Notes: a model not told the origin generated them from the letters alone. A stretch of DNA of 64,000 nucleotides from Variovorax sp. N23 (GCF_025486315.1 NZ_JAOOPY010000008.1:124001-188000); one strand, 5' to 3'; numbered from the stretch's first letter, positions 44,180 through 53,375 are shown. A program made the numbers and translations.

Positions 44180-45682
44180 TCATTTGTGACCGCCGCCGCT
44201 GGAGTAGCCACCGTAGGAACCGCCCGAGCTGCGCGTCGACGAGCAGTTCTGCGTGTTCGGGTCGCAACGCGAGCTGCAGGTGGTCAAAAGGAGCGGTAGC
44301 AGGATGAAGATCACTACCAGGATGACGATGATTGTCCCGCAGCCGACGCGCGACCCACTGCTCAACGGCGCCGCGTCGCCGCGCGTGAACATGTCCTTCT
44401 TTGCGTCGAGCTTGAAGGCGGCAGCCACCGTCGCGCTGTCCATCCTGCTGCCGGACGACCAGGTCAGCTCGTTGGCCGAGCGCTCCATCGACAGCAGCGC
44501 ATTGCCGTTGGCGAAGTCGCGGTTGAAGGTCTTCTGCCCGCGCTCCACCTGCCAGTAGAACTCGCCCGCCACGTAGGTGGTCTCGGCGTTGTACGCGTAC
44601 TGCTGCTGGTAGCTCTTGCCGAGGTACTTCGCGGTCTTGCCGCTCTCGGCCATGCTGGGCGCGCCGGTGGTCGGCGCGACCATGCTCCAGCCGTCCTCGG
44701 CATCGACCAGGAAGCTGAAGCCGCGCTGGCGGTTGAAGAGCAGGTACTCGTTCCAGCCGAAGTGCTCGTCGTCGCCGGGCTCGACGCCCATGCGGTGCTG
44801 GAAGCCCACCACTTGCCAGTTCACGCCCTGCAGGGTGCCGACGCTGCCCAGCGCGATCAGCGGCCGCACCGGCTCGTCCTGCTCGGCGTGCCGCAGCTCG
44901 CCGCCGATGCCCTGCGACAGGTCGATGATGCTGTTGCAATGGCTGCAGGTGATGCTCTTGCTGTCGGTCAGGTTGACCGTGACCGGCGCGCCGCAATTCG
45001 GGCAGGCGAAGCTGCGGCCCTTCTCGTCCTTGGCGGATTCGTCGCGCAGGCCGGTGAGCTGCAGGTCTTCGAGCCGCACCGCGCGGCCGAGGTAGGCGCC
45101 CGGTGGCTGCGTGTCGTAGTCGAGGCTGAGCACCTCGCCCCGATCGCTGCGCAGCTCGACGGCCGGGAAGGGCTTGCCCAGATCGGGCAGCCGCGGCAGC
45201 TCGCCCTGTGCCGACACCAGCGTCACCTGCTCGTTCGACGCGACCGTGTAGCTCTGGCCGTTGAAGGCGGTGGTGGCGCCGACGCGCAGATCGCCGGCCG
45301 GCGGTGCTTCGCGCTCCAGCGTGTGGGGCAGCGAAAAGACGAAGGCGCCGTTGTCCTCGCTCAGCAGGCCGGTGCGCTCGCCGTCGAGCGCGGCGATCCA
45401 CTCGGTCCAGCGGCCGCCGGCGTAGGCGTACTGCAGCCGGCCGACCAGCGTGAAGGGCTGGCCGTCGACCCGGCCCGCCGCGAACAGCTGCAGCGGGCTG
45501 AAGTCGTCGAACAGCTCCGCCATCTTGCCGATGCGCGCGAGCGTTTCGCCCTGGCGCACGACAGTGCTCTGGCAGTAGGGGCAGACGGCGAACGCTGACT
45601 GCGCAGACCTGAATTCGACCGGCGCGCCGCAACCCGGGCAGGGCGCACGGTAGGCGCGCTGGGCGCCTGGTTCCTCAGCCAT
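44180..45682 (-). CDS. Double zinc-ribbon DUF4178 protein with C-terminal membrane anchor
   Basis: A protein of 500 residues. Two zinc ribbons are visible: C15-x2-C18...C34-x2-C37 and C227-x2-C230...C246-x2-C249. Each is followed by a DUF4178 beta-rich unit (about residues 60-200 and 270-430). One membrane helix lies at about 446-468, and a Cys/Ser/Gly-rich tail of about 31 residues ends in S-G-G-G-H-K. The gene lies 9 bp downstream of the SPFH gene and 40 bp upstream of DUF350. Biochemical role unknown; the duplicated ribbon-DUF4178 layout suggests a cytoplasmic binding or scaffold head tethered to the membrane. Confidence 0.85.
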   Translation of the reverse strand: MAEEPGAQRAYRAPCPGCGAPVEFRSAQSAFAVCPYCQSTVVRQGETLARIGKMAELFDDFSPLQLFAAGRVDGQPFTLVGRLQYAYAGGRWTEWIAALDGERTGLLSEDNGAFVFSLPHTLEREAPPAGDLRVGATTAFNGQSYTVASNEQVTLVSAQGELPRLPDLGKPFPAVELRSDRGEVLSLDYDTQPPGAYLGRAVRLEDLQLTGLRDESAKDEKGRSFACPNCGAPVTVNLTDSKSITCSHCNSIIDLSQGIGGELRHAEQDEPVRPLIALGSVGTLQGVNWQVVGFQHRMGVEPGDDEHFGWNEYLLFNRQRGFSFLVDAEDGWSMVAPTTGAPSMAESGKTAKYLGKSYQQQYAYNAETTYVAGEFYWQVERGQKTFNRDFANGNALLSMERSANELTWSSGSRMDSATVAAAFKLDAKKDMFTRGDAAPLSSGSRVGCGTIIVILVVIFILLPLLLTTCSSRCDPNTQNCSSTRSSGGSYGGYSSGGGHK

Positions 45683-45691
45683 CGCGGACGC

Positions 45692-46741
45692 TTAGACCAG
45701 CTTCTTGAGCAGCTCCGCCTTCTTGGCGTCGAACTCTTCCTGGGTCAGGATGCCCTTGGTCTTGAGATCGCCCAGCTTCTCGAGTGTGGCCATCACCTCG
45801 TTGGCGCTGATCTCGGTGACCGGCGCTGCAGCAGCCACGGCGGCAGTCGCCGCGGCGTTCGGGTTCAGCCCTTGCGCGAGGTTCTGCGCCAGCACCTGGC
45901 CCAGCGCCACGCCGGCGCCCAGGCCCATCGCGTCGCCCGCGATGCCGCCCCCGCCGCTGGCCGAGCCTTCGGCAAATTTCGGAATGGCCTGCGCCGTCTG
46001 GTACTGCATGAACTTGCCCATGTCGCCGCCGACCATGCCCATGCCGATCTTCTGGTCGAGCACCTTCTGCAGCTCTTCGGGCAGCGAGACGTTCTGCACC
46101 GTGATCGCTTCGAGCTTGACGCCGATCTTGGCGAACTCGGGCTGCAGTTGCGCCGACAGCGCGTTGGCGAACGCGATCTGGTTGGCCGCCAGGTCGAGGA
46201 AGGGCACGCCGCTGGAGGCGATGGCATTGCTGATGTTCTGCAGCACAAGCCCGCGCAGCTGGCCATCGAGATCTGCCACGGTGTAGATGTCGCGCGTGCC
46301 GGAGATTTCGGTGTGGAACAGCTTGGCGTCGCCGATGCGGAAGCTGTAGTTGCCGAAGGCGCGCAGGCGCACGGCGCCGAAGTCTTTGTCGCGGATCGCG
46401 ATGGGCTGGGGCGTGCCCCACTTCTGGTCGACCTGCTGGCGCGTGCTGAAGAAGTAGACGTCGCTCTTGAACGGGGACTCGAAGAGCTTGTCCCAGTTCT
46501 TCAGGTAGGTGAGGACGGGCAGCGTCTGCGTCGTCAGCTTGTACATGCCGGGGCCGAAGACGTCGGCCACCTGGCCTTCGTTGACGAACACCGCCACCTG
46601 CGACTCGCGCACGGTGAGCGAGGCACCGTTCTGGATTTCCATCTCCGCCATCGGAAAGCGCCAGGCCAGCGTGCCATCGCCGGACTCGGTCCATTGGATG
46701 ATGTCGATGAACTGTTTCTTGATGAAATCCATCAGTGCCAT
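45692..46741 (-). CDS. SPFH-domain (YdjI/virion-core-like) protein with C-terminal SHOCT
   Basis: A protein of 349 residues. The N-terminus F-I-K-K-Q-F-I-D-I-I-Q-W and I-Q-N-G-A-S-L-T-V-R-E-S-Q are those of the YdjI-type SPFH proteins. An SPFH/band-7 core runs to about residue 230. A Gly/Ala-rich linker follows, then a SHOCT motif at the end (L-K-T-K-G-I-L-T-Q-E-E-F-D-A-K-K-A-E-L-L). SPFH proteins oligomerise on membranes and scaffold microdomains. It is the first gene of the eight-gene operon and has GGAGG before the ATG. Confidence 0.9.
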   Translation of the reverse strand: MALMDFIKKQFIDIIQWTESGDGTLAWRFPMAEMEIQNGASLTVRESQVAVFVNEGQVADVFGPGMYKLTTQTLPVLTYLKNWDKLFESPFKSDVYFFSTRQQVDQKWGTPQPIAIRDKDFGAVRLRAFGNYSFRIGDAKLFHTEISGTRDIYTVADLDGQLRGLVLQNISNAIASSGVPFLDLAANQIAFANALSAQLQPEFAKIGVKLEAITVQNVSLPEELQKVLDQKIGMGMVGGDMGKFMQYQTAQAIPKFAEGSASGGGGIAGDAMGLGAGVALGQVLAQNLAQGLNPNAAATAAVAAAAPVTEISANEVMATLEKLGDLKTKGILTQEEFDAKKAELLKKLV

Positions 46742-46756
46742 GGCGTCCCTCCAGAT

Positions 46757-46783
46757 CGGTCGTGTTGAATCGACCGGATCATA
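46757..46783 (-). promoter_or_regulatory. Candidate promoter and inverted repeat of the SPFH operon
   Basis: On the minus strand TATGAT (46778-46783) is a good -10, though no strong -35 lies 17 bp upstream. Immediately downstream, CGGTCG (46757-46762) and CGACCG (46771-46776) form an inverted repeat with an 8-bp spacer, placed where a repressor would block transcription start. The acyl-CoA ligase gene ends only 28 bp upstream. Confidence 0.4.
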
Positions 46784-46810
46784 TGCGCTGCGGACGGCGC
46801 TGCGGCGGCT

Positions 46811-48412
46811 TCAGGCGAGCTGATCGCGCAGCGCGCGTTTGAGCAGCTTGCCGCCCGCGTTGCGCGGCAGCGGCGCATCGGCCCAGGTGATCGTCTCGGG
46901 CACCTTGTAGTCCGTCAGTTGTGCGCGGCAATGGGCGCGCACCGCCTCGTCGTCGTGCGGCACGCCGGGCGCGTGGAGGAAGGCGTGCACCCGCTCGCCG
47001 AGCACCGGGCAGGGGCGTCCGACGATCGCCGCCTCGACCACACCGGGCAGCGCCATCAGCGTGTTCTCGACCTCGACCGAGTAGATCTTGAAGCCGCCGC
47101 GGTTGAGCATGTCCTTCTTGCGGTCGAAGAGCCGCACGAAGCCCTCGGCATCGACCGAGCCCAGGTCGCCCGAATGCCAGTAGCCGCCGGTGAAGGCGGC
47201 CTGCGTGGCGTCGGGGTTGTCCCAGTAGCCGGGCACGACCATCGGGCCGGCGATCCACAGTTCGCCGGTCTCGCCGACGGGCAGCTCGCGGCCCTCCTCG
47301 TCCATCACGCGCACGTCGGCGCAGGGCAGCGGCACGCCGACCGTGTCGGCATGGTCGCGCGTGAGGCCGGGCGGCATCATCGTGGTGGGCGAGGTGGTCT
47401 CCGTCGCGCCATAGGCGTTGACCAGCACGAGCCCAGGCAGGCGATCGGCCAGCGCATCGATGGCCGACACCGGCATCGGCGCGCCGCCGTAGCCGCCGAT
47501 GCGCCAGTGCGTGAGCCTGGCGCCGTCGAAGGCCGGGTCCATCAGGCACAGCGTGTACATCGCCGGCACCATCAGCGTGTGGGTGACGCGCTCGACCGCC
47601 ATCGTTTGCAGGAAGCTCGCCGCCTTGAACGCCGGCAGCATGACGATGGCGCCGCCGACGTGCACCATCGCCGCGATCACCGCGATCAGCCCCGTGACGT
47701 GGCTGGCCGGCACCGCCAGCGCGGAGCGGTCGCCGGTGCGCACGCCCATGCACACCGCGTAGTGCCGCACCGAATGCGCGACGTTGAGGTGCGTGAGCAT
47801 CGCGCCCTTGGGCCGGCCCGTGGTGCCGGAGGTGTAGAGGATGAGGGCGGTGTCCTGCGGCTTCACCGTGGCGACGGCGACCGGCGCGGCATCGTGGCCC
47901 AGCGCGTCGAGCCGCAACGCGCCCTCGGCAGCGCCCGCGGCGGCGATGCGCAGCCGCAGCGCCGGCACGTCGGCCGTGTCCGGCACGCGCTCGGCCAGCG
48001 CCGCGTCGAACATGATGGCGCAGGCGCCGCACTGCTGCAGCATGTAGGCCAGGCCGGGCTTCTGCTCGCGCTCACCGATCGGCACCGCGATGGCGCCGAG
48101 GCGCTGCACCGCGAACAGGACGGCGATGAACTCCGGGCGGTTGCCCATGAACAGCACGACGCGCTCGCCGGCCTGCACGCCTTGCGCGGCCAGGCCGGCG
48201 GCGATGCGCGCGACTTCGGCGTCGAGTCGGAGGTAATTCCATCGCGTGTCACCGCAGACCACCGCGTCGCTGTCGCCGTGCGTGGCGACCGCCTGTTCGA
48301 GCAGCGCGTGCATGCTGCCGGGCCGCTCGGCGAAGCAGCGCACGATGCGGTCGCCATACGCCGCCTCATGACGCAGCGCAGGGATGTTCCGGGATTGCCA
48401 GTGCGTGTTCAT
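46811..48412 (-). CDS. AMP-forming acyl-CoA synthetase
   Basis: A protein of 533 residues. The AMP-binding P-loop is Y-T-S-G-T-T-G-R-P-K-G-A (about residues 193-204). Further motifs are N-A-Y-G-A-T-E-T-T, G-E-L-W-I-A-G and the hinge D-R-K-K-D-M. The catalytic lysine is in R-N-A-G-G-K-L-L-K near the C-terminus. It activates a carboxylic acid via acyl-AMP to the CoA thioester. It is the last gene of a branched-chain-type ABC operon and overlaps livF by ATGA, so it probably activates the imported acid (aromatic, dicarboxylic or branched). Confidence 0.9.
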   Translation of the reverse strand: MNTHWQSRNIPALRHEAAYGDRIVRCFAERPGSMHALLEQAVATHGDSDAVVCGDTRWNYLRLDAEVARIAAGLAAQGVQAGERVVLFMGNRPEFIAVLFAVQRLGAIAVPIGEREQKPGLAYMLQQCGACAIMFDAALAERVPDTADVPALRLRIAAAGAAEGALRLDALGHDAAPVAVATVKPQDTALILYTSGTTGRPKGAMLTHLNVAHSVRHYAVCMGVRTGDRSALAVPASHVTGLIAVIAAMVHVGGAIVMLPAFKAASFLQTMAVERVTHTLMVPAMYTLCLMDPAFDGARLTHWRIGGYGGAPMPVSAIDALADRLPGLVLVNAYGATETTSPTTMMPPGLTRDHADTVGVPLPCADVRVMDEEGRELPVGETGELWIAGPMVVPGYWDNPDATQAAFTGGYWHSGDLGSVDAEGFVRLFDRKKDMLNRGGFKIYSVEVENTLMALPGVVEAAIVGRPCPVLGERVHAFLHAPGVPHDDEAVRAHCRAQLTDYKVPETITWADAPLPRNAGGKLLKRALRDQLA

Positions 48413-49074
48413 GCGGCACTCGCGTGCGCTTCAGTGGCGACATTCGCACCGCGCTCGATCACGTATTCCACATCGACCAGCTTGCGCGAATGGTTCAGGT
48501 CCGATTGCGCAATCAGCACCGACAACGCACTGCCGCGCAGCCCGGCGATGACCTCGCCGAGGCGCATCGACAACGCCGGCGCGACACCCTCGAACGGTTC
48601 ATCGAGCAGCAGCAGCCGCGTGCCGACGCCCAGCGCACGCCCCAGCGCGACCAGCTTCTGCTGACCGCCCGACAGCAGCAGCGCACGGCGTTCGCGCATA
48701 GCCGCGAGCTCCGGCAGCACGCCGTAGACGAAGTCCAGCCGCGCCTTCGCGTTGCGTGCGCCGGTGGCCCACAGCGGTACCAGGATGTTCTCCTCGACGG
48801 TGAGCTCGGGCACCAGGCCGCGGTCTTCCGGCATGTAGCCGATGCCCGCCGCCGCGCGGCCGTGCTTGGGCAGGCGCGACAGGTCCTGCCCGTCGAAAAC
48901 GATGCGGCCCTGCGTGGGTGCCAGGTGGCCCATCACCGAGCGCAGCAGCGTGCTCTTGCCCGCGCCGTTGCGGCCGATGAGCCCGGCCATGCTGTTGGGC
49001 ACGACGGCCAGGCTGAGGCCGCGCAGCACCTGCACGGAGCCGATGGCGACATGGATCGATTCGATGGCGAGCAT
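48409..49074 (-). CDS. livF: ABC importer ATPase, LivF type
   Basis: A protein of 221 residues. It has Walker A G-R-N-G-A-G-K-S, signature L-L-S-G-G-Q-Q-K-L, Walker B L-L-L-L-D-E-P-F-E-G and a switch region with Q in place of the usual His (L-I-A-Q-S-D-L-N), as common in LivF proteins. It forms the ATPase pair with LivG, whose gene ends three bases upstream. The ligase gene follows with an ATGA overlap. Confidence 0.9.
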   Translation of the reverse strand: MLAIESIHVAIGSVQVLRGLSLAVVPNSMAGLIGRNGAGKSTLLRSVMGHLAPTQGRIVFDGQDLSRLPKHGRAAAGIGYMPEDRGLVPELTVEENILVPLWATGARNAKARLDFVYGVLPELAAMRERRALLLSGGQQKLVALGRALGVGTRLLLLDEPFEGVAPALSMRLGEVIAGLRGSALSVLIAQSDLNHSRKLVDVEYVIERGANVATEAHASAA

Positions 49075-49077
49075 CGC

Positions 49078-49878
49078 TTACTCCTGGCGAAGGGTGCCGG
49101 TGACGTAGCGGCGCACGTCGTCGGTGGCGAGTGCGGCTGCGGGCGCGTCGTCAGCGATGATGCGCCCGCTGTAGAAGGCGATCACGCGGTCGGCGTAGCG
49201 CTCGACGATGTCCATGTCGTGCTCGACGAAGAGCACCGTCATCGGCGCCTGGCCGAGCGCGGTCATGATGATCTCCATCATCGGGAATTTCTCTTCGGCC
49301 GACACGCCGCTGGTGGGCTCGTCGAGCAGCAGCAGGCGCGGCTCGCCGGTCATGGCCATCGCGATGTCGAGCAGCTTGCGCACGCCGCCCGGCAACTCGG
49401 CCACGCGGCGTTCGCGGTGCTCGGTGAGGTTGAAGCGGGCGAGCAGCGCATCGGCACGCGCCACTGCATCGGCGCGCCGCGCGGTCTGCCAGAACGACAG
49501 CCGGTTCTCGCGGCAGGCGGTGGCCACCAGCATGTTCTCCAGCACCGACAGCTCCTGGAACAGCTGCGGGATCTGGAACGACCGCGCCACGCCCAACTGC
49601 GTGATCTGCCGCGGCGCCAGGCGCGTGATGTCGCGGTCGCCGAACACGATGCTGCCGGTGTCGGGCTTGAGGTAGCCGGTGATCATGTTGACGAAGGTGG
49701 TCTTGCCCGCGCCGTTGCTGCCGATCAGGCTGACGCGCTCGCCGACACCCACCGCGACCTCGATGCCGCTGGCCGCGACCACCGCGCCGAAGCGCTTCTC
49801 GATGCCGCTGGCACGCAGGAGGATGTCGCGTTCGACCGGCGGGGTGACTTCGGTGAGGGACTTCATGACGGCGTTCAT
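49078..49878 (-). CDS. livG: ABC importer ATPase, LivG type
   Basis: A protein of 266 residues. Walker A is G-S-N-G-A-G-K-T. The signature is slightly unusual (L-P-G-G-V-R-K-L-L-D in place of L-S-x-G-x-x-R). Walker B is L-L-L-L-D-E-P-T-S-G-V and the switch His is in F-V-E-H-D-M-D. The LivG-specific R-S-F-Q-I-P-Q-L-F-Q segment is present. ATG 49878 overlaps the livM stop. Confidence 0.9.
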   Translation of the reverse strand: MNAVMKSLTEVTPPVERDILLRASGIEKRFGAVVAASGIEVAVGVGERVSLIGSNGAGKTTFVNMITGYLKPDTGSIVFGDRDITRLAPRQITQLGVARSFQIPQLFQELSVLENMLVATACRENRLSFWQTARRADAVARADALLARFNLTEHRERRVAELPGGVRKLLDIAMAMTGEPRLLLLDEPTSGVSAEEKFPMMEIIMTALGQAPMTVLFVEHDMDIVERYADRVIAFYSGRIIADDAPAAALATDDVRRYVTGTLRQE

Positions 49879-50873
49879 GCGCGGCCTCCCTTCGAGCGCC
49901 TGGCGGCCACGCGGTCGACCCACAGCGAGCCGATGCCGCGCGGCAGGAAGCGGATCATCAGCAGCAGGAAGAGGCCGAGCGACAGCTGCCAGGTGTTGGG
50001 GAAATAGAGGCTCGAGAAGGAGCGCACGATCTCCAGCAGCGTCGAGGCGACGAACACCGCCAGCACGCTCTGCCAGCCCGCGAGGATGGCGACGAAGACG
50101 AACTCGCCGGAGGTGGTCCAGTAGCTGAAGTTCGGGTCGATGTGGCCGAGCGACATCACGGTGAGCGCACCACCCGCACCGCCCGCAAAGGCGGCCAGCA
50201 GGAAGTTGATGCTCATCGCCTGTTTGACAGAACCGCCGAGGTATTCGACGCGCAGCTCGTTCTCGCGCACCGCCTGCGTAACCAGCCCGCGCGTCGAATC
50301 GAAGTAGGCGCGTGCCAGCAGCGCCATCACGCCCGCGAAGCCGAGCGTCACGCCGTACAGCACGTAGCCCACGCGTGCGTCCGGCAGAGCCTGGCCGAAC
50401 AGCGTCGGGCGGCCCATGTTGAAGCCGTCGGAGCCGCCGAGCGCGTTGGTCTTGACCAGCACGCCGTAGCAGACCATCGACAGCGCCAGCGTGAGCATCG
50501 CGAAGAAGATGCCCCGGTAGCGCGCCAGCATCGGCGCGAAGGGCGCGGCGACGACCAGCGCCGCCACGCCGCCCAGCAACGCCAGGCCCAGCGCATCGGT
50601 GATGCCGAGCTGGTTGAAGGCCAGCGCCGCGGCATAGCCGCCGACCGCGAAGACCAGTCCCTGGCCGAAGGACACCACGCCGCCGCGCATCAGCAGCACG
50701 ATGCCCAGCGACACCAGCCCGTGCGACGCCGCCATGGTCAGCAGGAAGGTCAGCCACTTGGGCATGAAGGCGCCGGCGACGATCAGCACCGCGATGAAGG
50801 CCAGGCCGACGAGCAGCACCGTCGTGCGGTGCGAGGCGGCCGGTGGCGACGAGGTGAGAGGAATGCTCTGCAT
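49875..50873 (-). CDS. livM: ABC importer permease, LivM type
   Basis: A protein of 332 residues with about nine hydrophobic helices. The conserved LivM region R-A-Y-F-D-S-T-R-G-L-V-T-Q-A-V-R-E-N-E-L (EAA-like loop) couples to the ATPases. It is separated from livH by about 150 bp holding copy 2 of the two-hairpin repeat. It pairs with LivH in the membrane. Confidence 0.92.
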   Translation of the reverse strand: MQSIPLTSSPPAASHRTTVLLVGLAFIAVLIVAGAFMPKWLTFLLTMAASHGLVSLGIVLLMRGGVVSFGQGLVFAVGGYAAALAFNQLGITDALGLALLGGVAALVVAAPFAPMLARYRGIFFAMLTLALSMVCYGVLVKTNALGGSDGFNMGRPTLFGQALPDARVGYVLYGVTLGFAGVMALLARAYFDSTRGLVTQAVRENELRVEYLGGSVKQAMSINFLLAAFAGGAGGALTVMSLGHIDPNFSYWTTSGEFVFVAILAGWQSVLAVFVASTLLEIVRSFSSLYFPNTWQLSLGLFLLLMIRFLPRGIGSLWVDRVAARRSKGGRA

Positions 50874-50933
50874 GTCAGTTATCCATGACGCTGCGCGCGA
50901 CCGACAGCCGCTGAGACCGGCGCGGCCGGATGC

Positions 50934-51016
50934 CAGGGCACCCGCGGAACTGGCTTTGCCAGGCCGCTGGGTGCGCCCCCTTGAGGGGGAGGCGCCGCAG
51001 GCGCATCGGAGGTGGG
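50934..51016 (-). repeat. Two-hairpin intergenic repeat, copy 2
   Basis: The element has the same order as copy 1 at 14799-14895. Hairpin one is C-T-G-G-C / G-C-C-A-G (50950-50954 with 50958-50962) inside GCGG/CCGC. Hairpin two is CCCCCT / AGGGGG around a two-base loop. Relative to copy 1, the second base pair of hairpin one changes from C-G to T-A on both sides, which preserves pairing. It lies just after the livH stop codon. Confidence 0.75.
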
Positions 51017-51026
51017 TTTCATCATT

Positions 51027-51923
51027 TCAGATCTTTCGGGCCTGGATGCGCTGGAACAGGCCTTCGGGCCGCACCATGAGCACCAGCGCCATGACGATGT
51101 AGATGGAGAAGAGTTCGACCTCGGGCATGACGTGGACCGCGAAGGAGCGGGCCAGCCCGACGATGAGTGCGCCGATGGCGGCGCCCTCGATGCTGCCGAG
51201 GCCGCCGATGATCACCACCGCGAAGGACACGATGATCACGCCGACCGACACGCCCGGCTGCACCGAGATCAGCGGCGCGGTGAAGGCACCGCCGATCGCC
51301 GCCAGGAAGATGCCGACCGAGAAGGCGAGCATGTAGACCCGCGAGACGTTCACACCCATACTCGCCGCGACCTCTTCGCTGTGGATCACGGCCAGCACGA
51401 TCTTGCCGTGGCGCGTGCGGTTCAGGCCCCACCACACCGCCAGCCCGACCGCCACCGCCATGCCCATCAGCATGAAGTCGTACCCCACGTACACCTGGTC
51501 GCCGATCTCGACGTTGCCGAAGAGCGCGTAGGGCTCCGACACGTAGTACGGGTTGGCGCCCCAGATGAGCTTGGTGATGTCTTCCAGCATCAGGAAGAGG
51601 GCGTAGGTGACCAGCACCAGCAGCACCTCGTCACGGCCGTAGAAGAAGCGCATGAGCCCGCGCTCGGTCAGCGGCGCGACCAGCACGGCCACCGCCACAG
51701 CCGCGAACAGCATCGCGACCAGCGACCATTCGGGCGCGAACTTCAGCGTGGCGAACCAGCCGACGAAGCTGGCCGCGGCGTACGCACCCAGCGCGTAGAA
51801 GCTGCCATGCGCGATGTTGAGGATCTTCAGCACGCCGAACACGAGCGTGAGCCCGAGCGCGACGATGAAGAGCCAGGATGCGTAGCTCAGTCCGTCGATG
51901 AGGATGGTGATGGCGGTGTTCAT
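51027..51923 (-). CDS. livH: ABC importer permease, LivH type
   Basis: A protein of 298 residues from ATG 51923; an in-frame ATG 13 codons upstream is less likely because those residues are polar and non-conserved. About eight membrane helices. The LivH landmark L-N-I-A-H-G-S-F-Y-A-L-G-A-Y and the EAA-like loop (A-V-I-H-S-E-E-V-A-A-S-M-G-V-N) are present. It follows the binding-protein gene by 95 bp. Confidence 0.92.
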   Translation of the reverse strand: MNTAITILIDGLSYASWLFIVALGLTLVFGVLKILNIAHGSFYALGAYAAASFVGWFATLKFAPEWSLVAMLFAAVAVAVLVAPLTERGLMRFFYGRDEVLLVLVTYALFLMLEDITKLIWGANPYYVSEPYALFGNVEIGDQVYVGYDFMLMGMAVAVGLAVWWGLNRTRHGKIVLAVIHSEEVAASMGVNVSRVYMLAFSVGIFLAAIGGAFTAPLISVQPGVSVGVIIVSFAVVIIGGLGSIEGAAIGALIVGLARSFAVHVMPEVELFSIYIVMALVLMVRPEGLFQRIQARKI

Positions 51924-52018
51924 GCCCGACTCGTAGGGGTTGGAGGCTGGAGATGCATCCACCGGCCCGCGCCAAGCGCGGGTCGGTGAACGACCGGTAC
52001 GGCGCGCCGCTCAGGCGC

Positions 52019-53347
52019 TCAGCACTTGGCGCCGGCGAAGTTGCTCTTGATCCAGTCTTCCGACTTCACGTTCGGCGGCGGATTCACGCACTCGGCCGGG
52101 AAGCGCTGGATGTCGTCGAGCACCACCATCTTCTTGGCGGCGTCGAAGCGCGTCTTGCCGATGGCGGTTTCCTGCGTGGCCTGGTGGCCGTCGCCCAGCG
52201 TCATGCGGATCCGCCCGCCGGGCGAATCCCATTCCATGCCCTTGAGCGCCGCCGCGAGCTGCTCCGACGTCGGCTTCTTGCCGCCGTTGGCCGCCATCGC
52301 CTTCTCGGCCGCGAGCTTCAGGCCCATCAGCGCCTGCGCCATGCGGTAGGGCGCCTGCGCAGGGTAGGTGTTCTGGGCCTTCTGGTAGACGCTCCACCAC
52401 CAGTCGTTGAGTGCCGACTTGGGCGACAGCAGGCCGTAGGCACCGCGCGCGCCGAGGATCGCGCCGTCGGGCATCTTGTCGCCGAGGTTGGTCAGCACAT
52501 GGTCGGCCGCCGACAGCACGACCTGCGAGCGCTTGAACAGCCCGCGCGGACCCGACTGCAGGATGAAGGCCTGCAGGTCGCCGCCCCACAGGCTGGAGTG
52601 CGTGACGTCGGCGCGCTTGGACATCAGCGCCGAGATCTCGGTGCCGTACTGGCCGGCACCGAACTTCGGCAGCAGGTCTTCGCCGGCCTTGGCGTCGGGG
52701 TAGAGCTGCGCCATCGACAGCATGAAGTCCTTGCGCGAATCCTGGCCCCAGGCGTAGTCCTGGTTGATCATGTTGTAGCTGGCGACCTTGACGTTGCGCG
52801 CCTTCATGTAGCGGGCCAGTGCGACGTTGTCCATGGTCGCGTGCGAGGCGGTGCGGAACACGTAGCTGTACTTGCCGTCCTCGAAGATGCGCGGCGTGCC
52901 GCAGTCGTAGAGGATGAGGAACTTCTTCATCTCCTCGGCCACCGGGGCCACTGCCAGGCAGTCGCCCGAGCCCACGTAGCCGACGACTGCATCGACCTTC
53001 TCGCGGTCGTAGAGGTTGCGCAGCTCCTGCACCTGCTTGGTCGCGCCGCCGTTCTCGTCGACGTAGATCGCCTCGATCTTCATGCCGCCGAAGCCGGTCT
53101 TGTTGTACGGCGCAGGCGCCTCGCCCTTGTTGAAGGCCTCGACCAGCGCCTTGGCGCCGTTGACCGCGGGGATGCCGAAGCTCTCCGCCGCCTGGCCCGA
53201 GAGAAAGCTCACCACGCCGACCTTGAACGTCTCCTGCGCCTGCGCGCCGAGCGCGAGCGCACCCACGCCCAGGGCGATGGCGGAACGCGCCATGCCGCGG
53301 CGCCATGCGCCGACCCGTGCCGATCCGATCTGCTGCTTCGATTCCAT
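52019..53347 (-). CDS. Branched-chain-amino-acid-type periplasmic binding protein
   Basis: A protein of 442 residues. The first roughly 35 residues contain a basic stretch and a hydrophobic Ala-rich segment ending in A-L-G-A-Q-A-Q, a signal peptide. The mature protein is a two-lobed Peripla_BP_6 domain (F-K-V-G-V-V-S-F-L-S-G near the start; Y-V-G-S-G-D-C and G-T-P-R-I ligand-lobe segments). It captures the ligand for LivHMGF. The acyl-CoA ligase in the operon argues for an organic acid, not a branched-chain amino acid. It starts 28 bp after the GntR gene. Confidence 0.9.
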   Translation of the reverse strand: MESKQQIGSARVGAWRRGMARSAIALGVGALALGAQAQETFKVGVVSFLSGQAAESFGIPAVNGAKALVEAFNKGEAPAPYNKTGFGGMKIEAIYVDENGGATKQVQELRNLYDREKVDAVVGYVGSGDCLAVAPVAEEMKKFLILYDCGTPRIFEDGKYSYVFRTASHATMDNVALARYMKARNVKVASYNMINQDYAWGQDSRKDFMLSMAQLYPDAKAGEDLLPKFGAGQYGTEISALMSKRADVTHSSLWGGDLQAFILQSGPRGLFKRSQVVLSAADHVLTNLGDKMPDGAILGARGAYGLLSPKSALNDWWWSVYQKAQNTYPAQAPYRMAQALMGLKLAAEKAMAANGGKKPTSEQLAAALKGMEWDSPGGRIRMTLGDGHQATQETAIGKTRFDAAKKMVVLDDIQRFPAECVNPPPNVKSEDWIKSNFAGAKC

Positions 53348-53375
53348 GTCTCTTGTCTCCTTCGTTTTGGATGAA

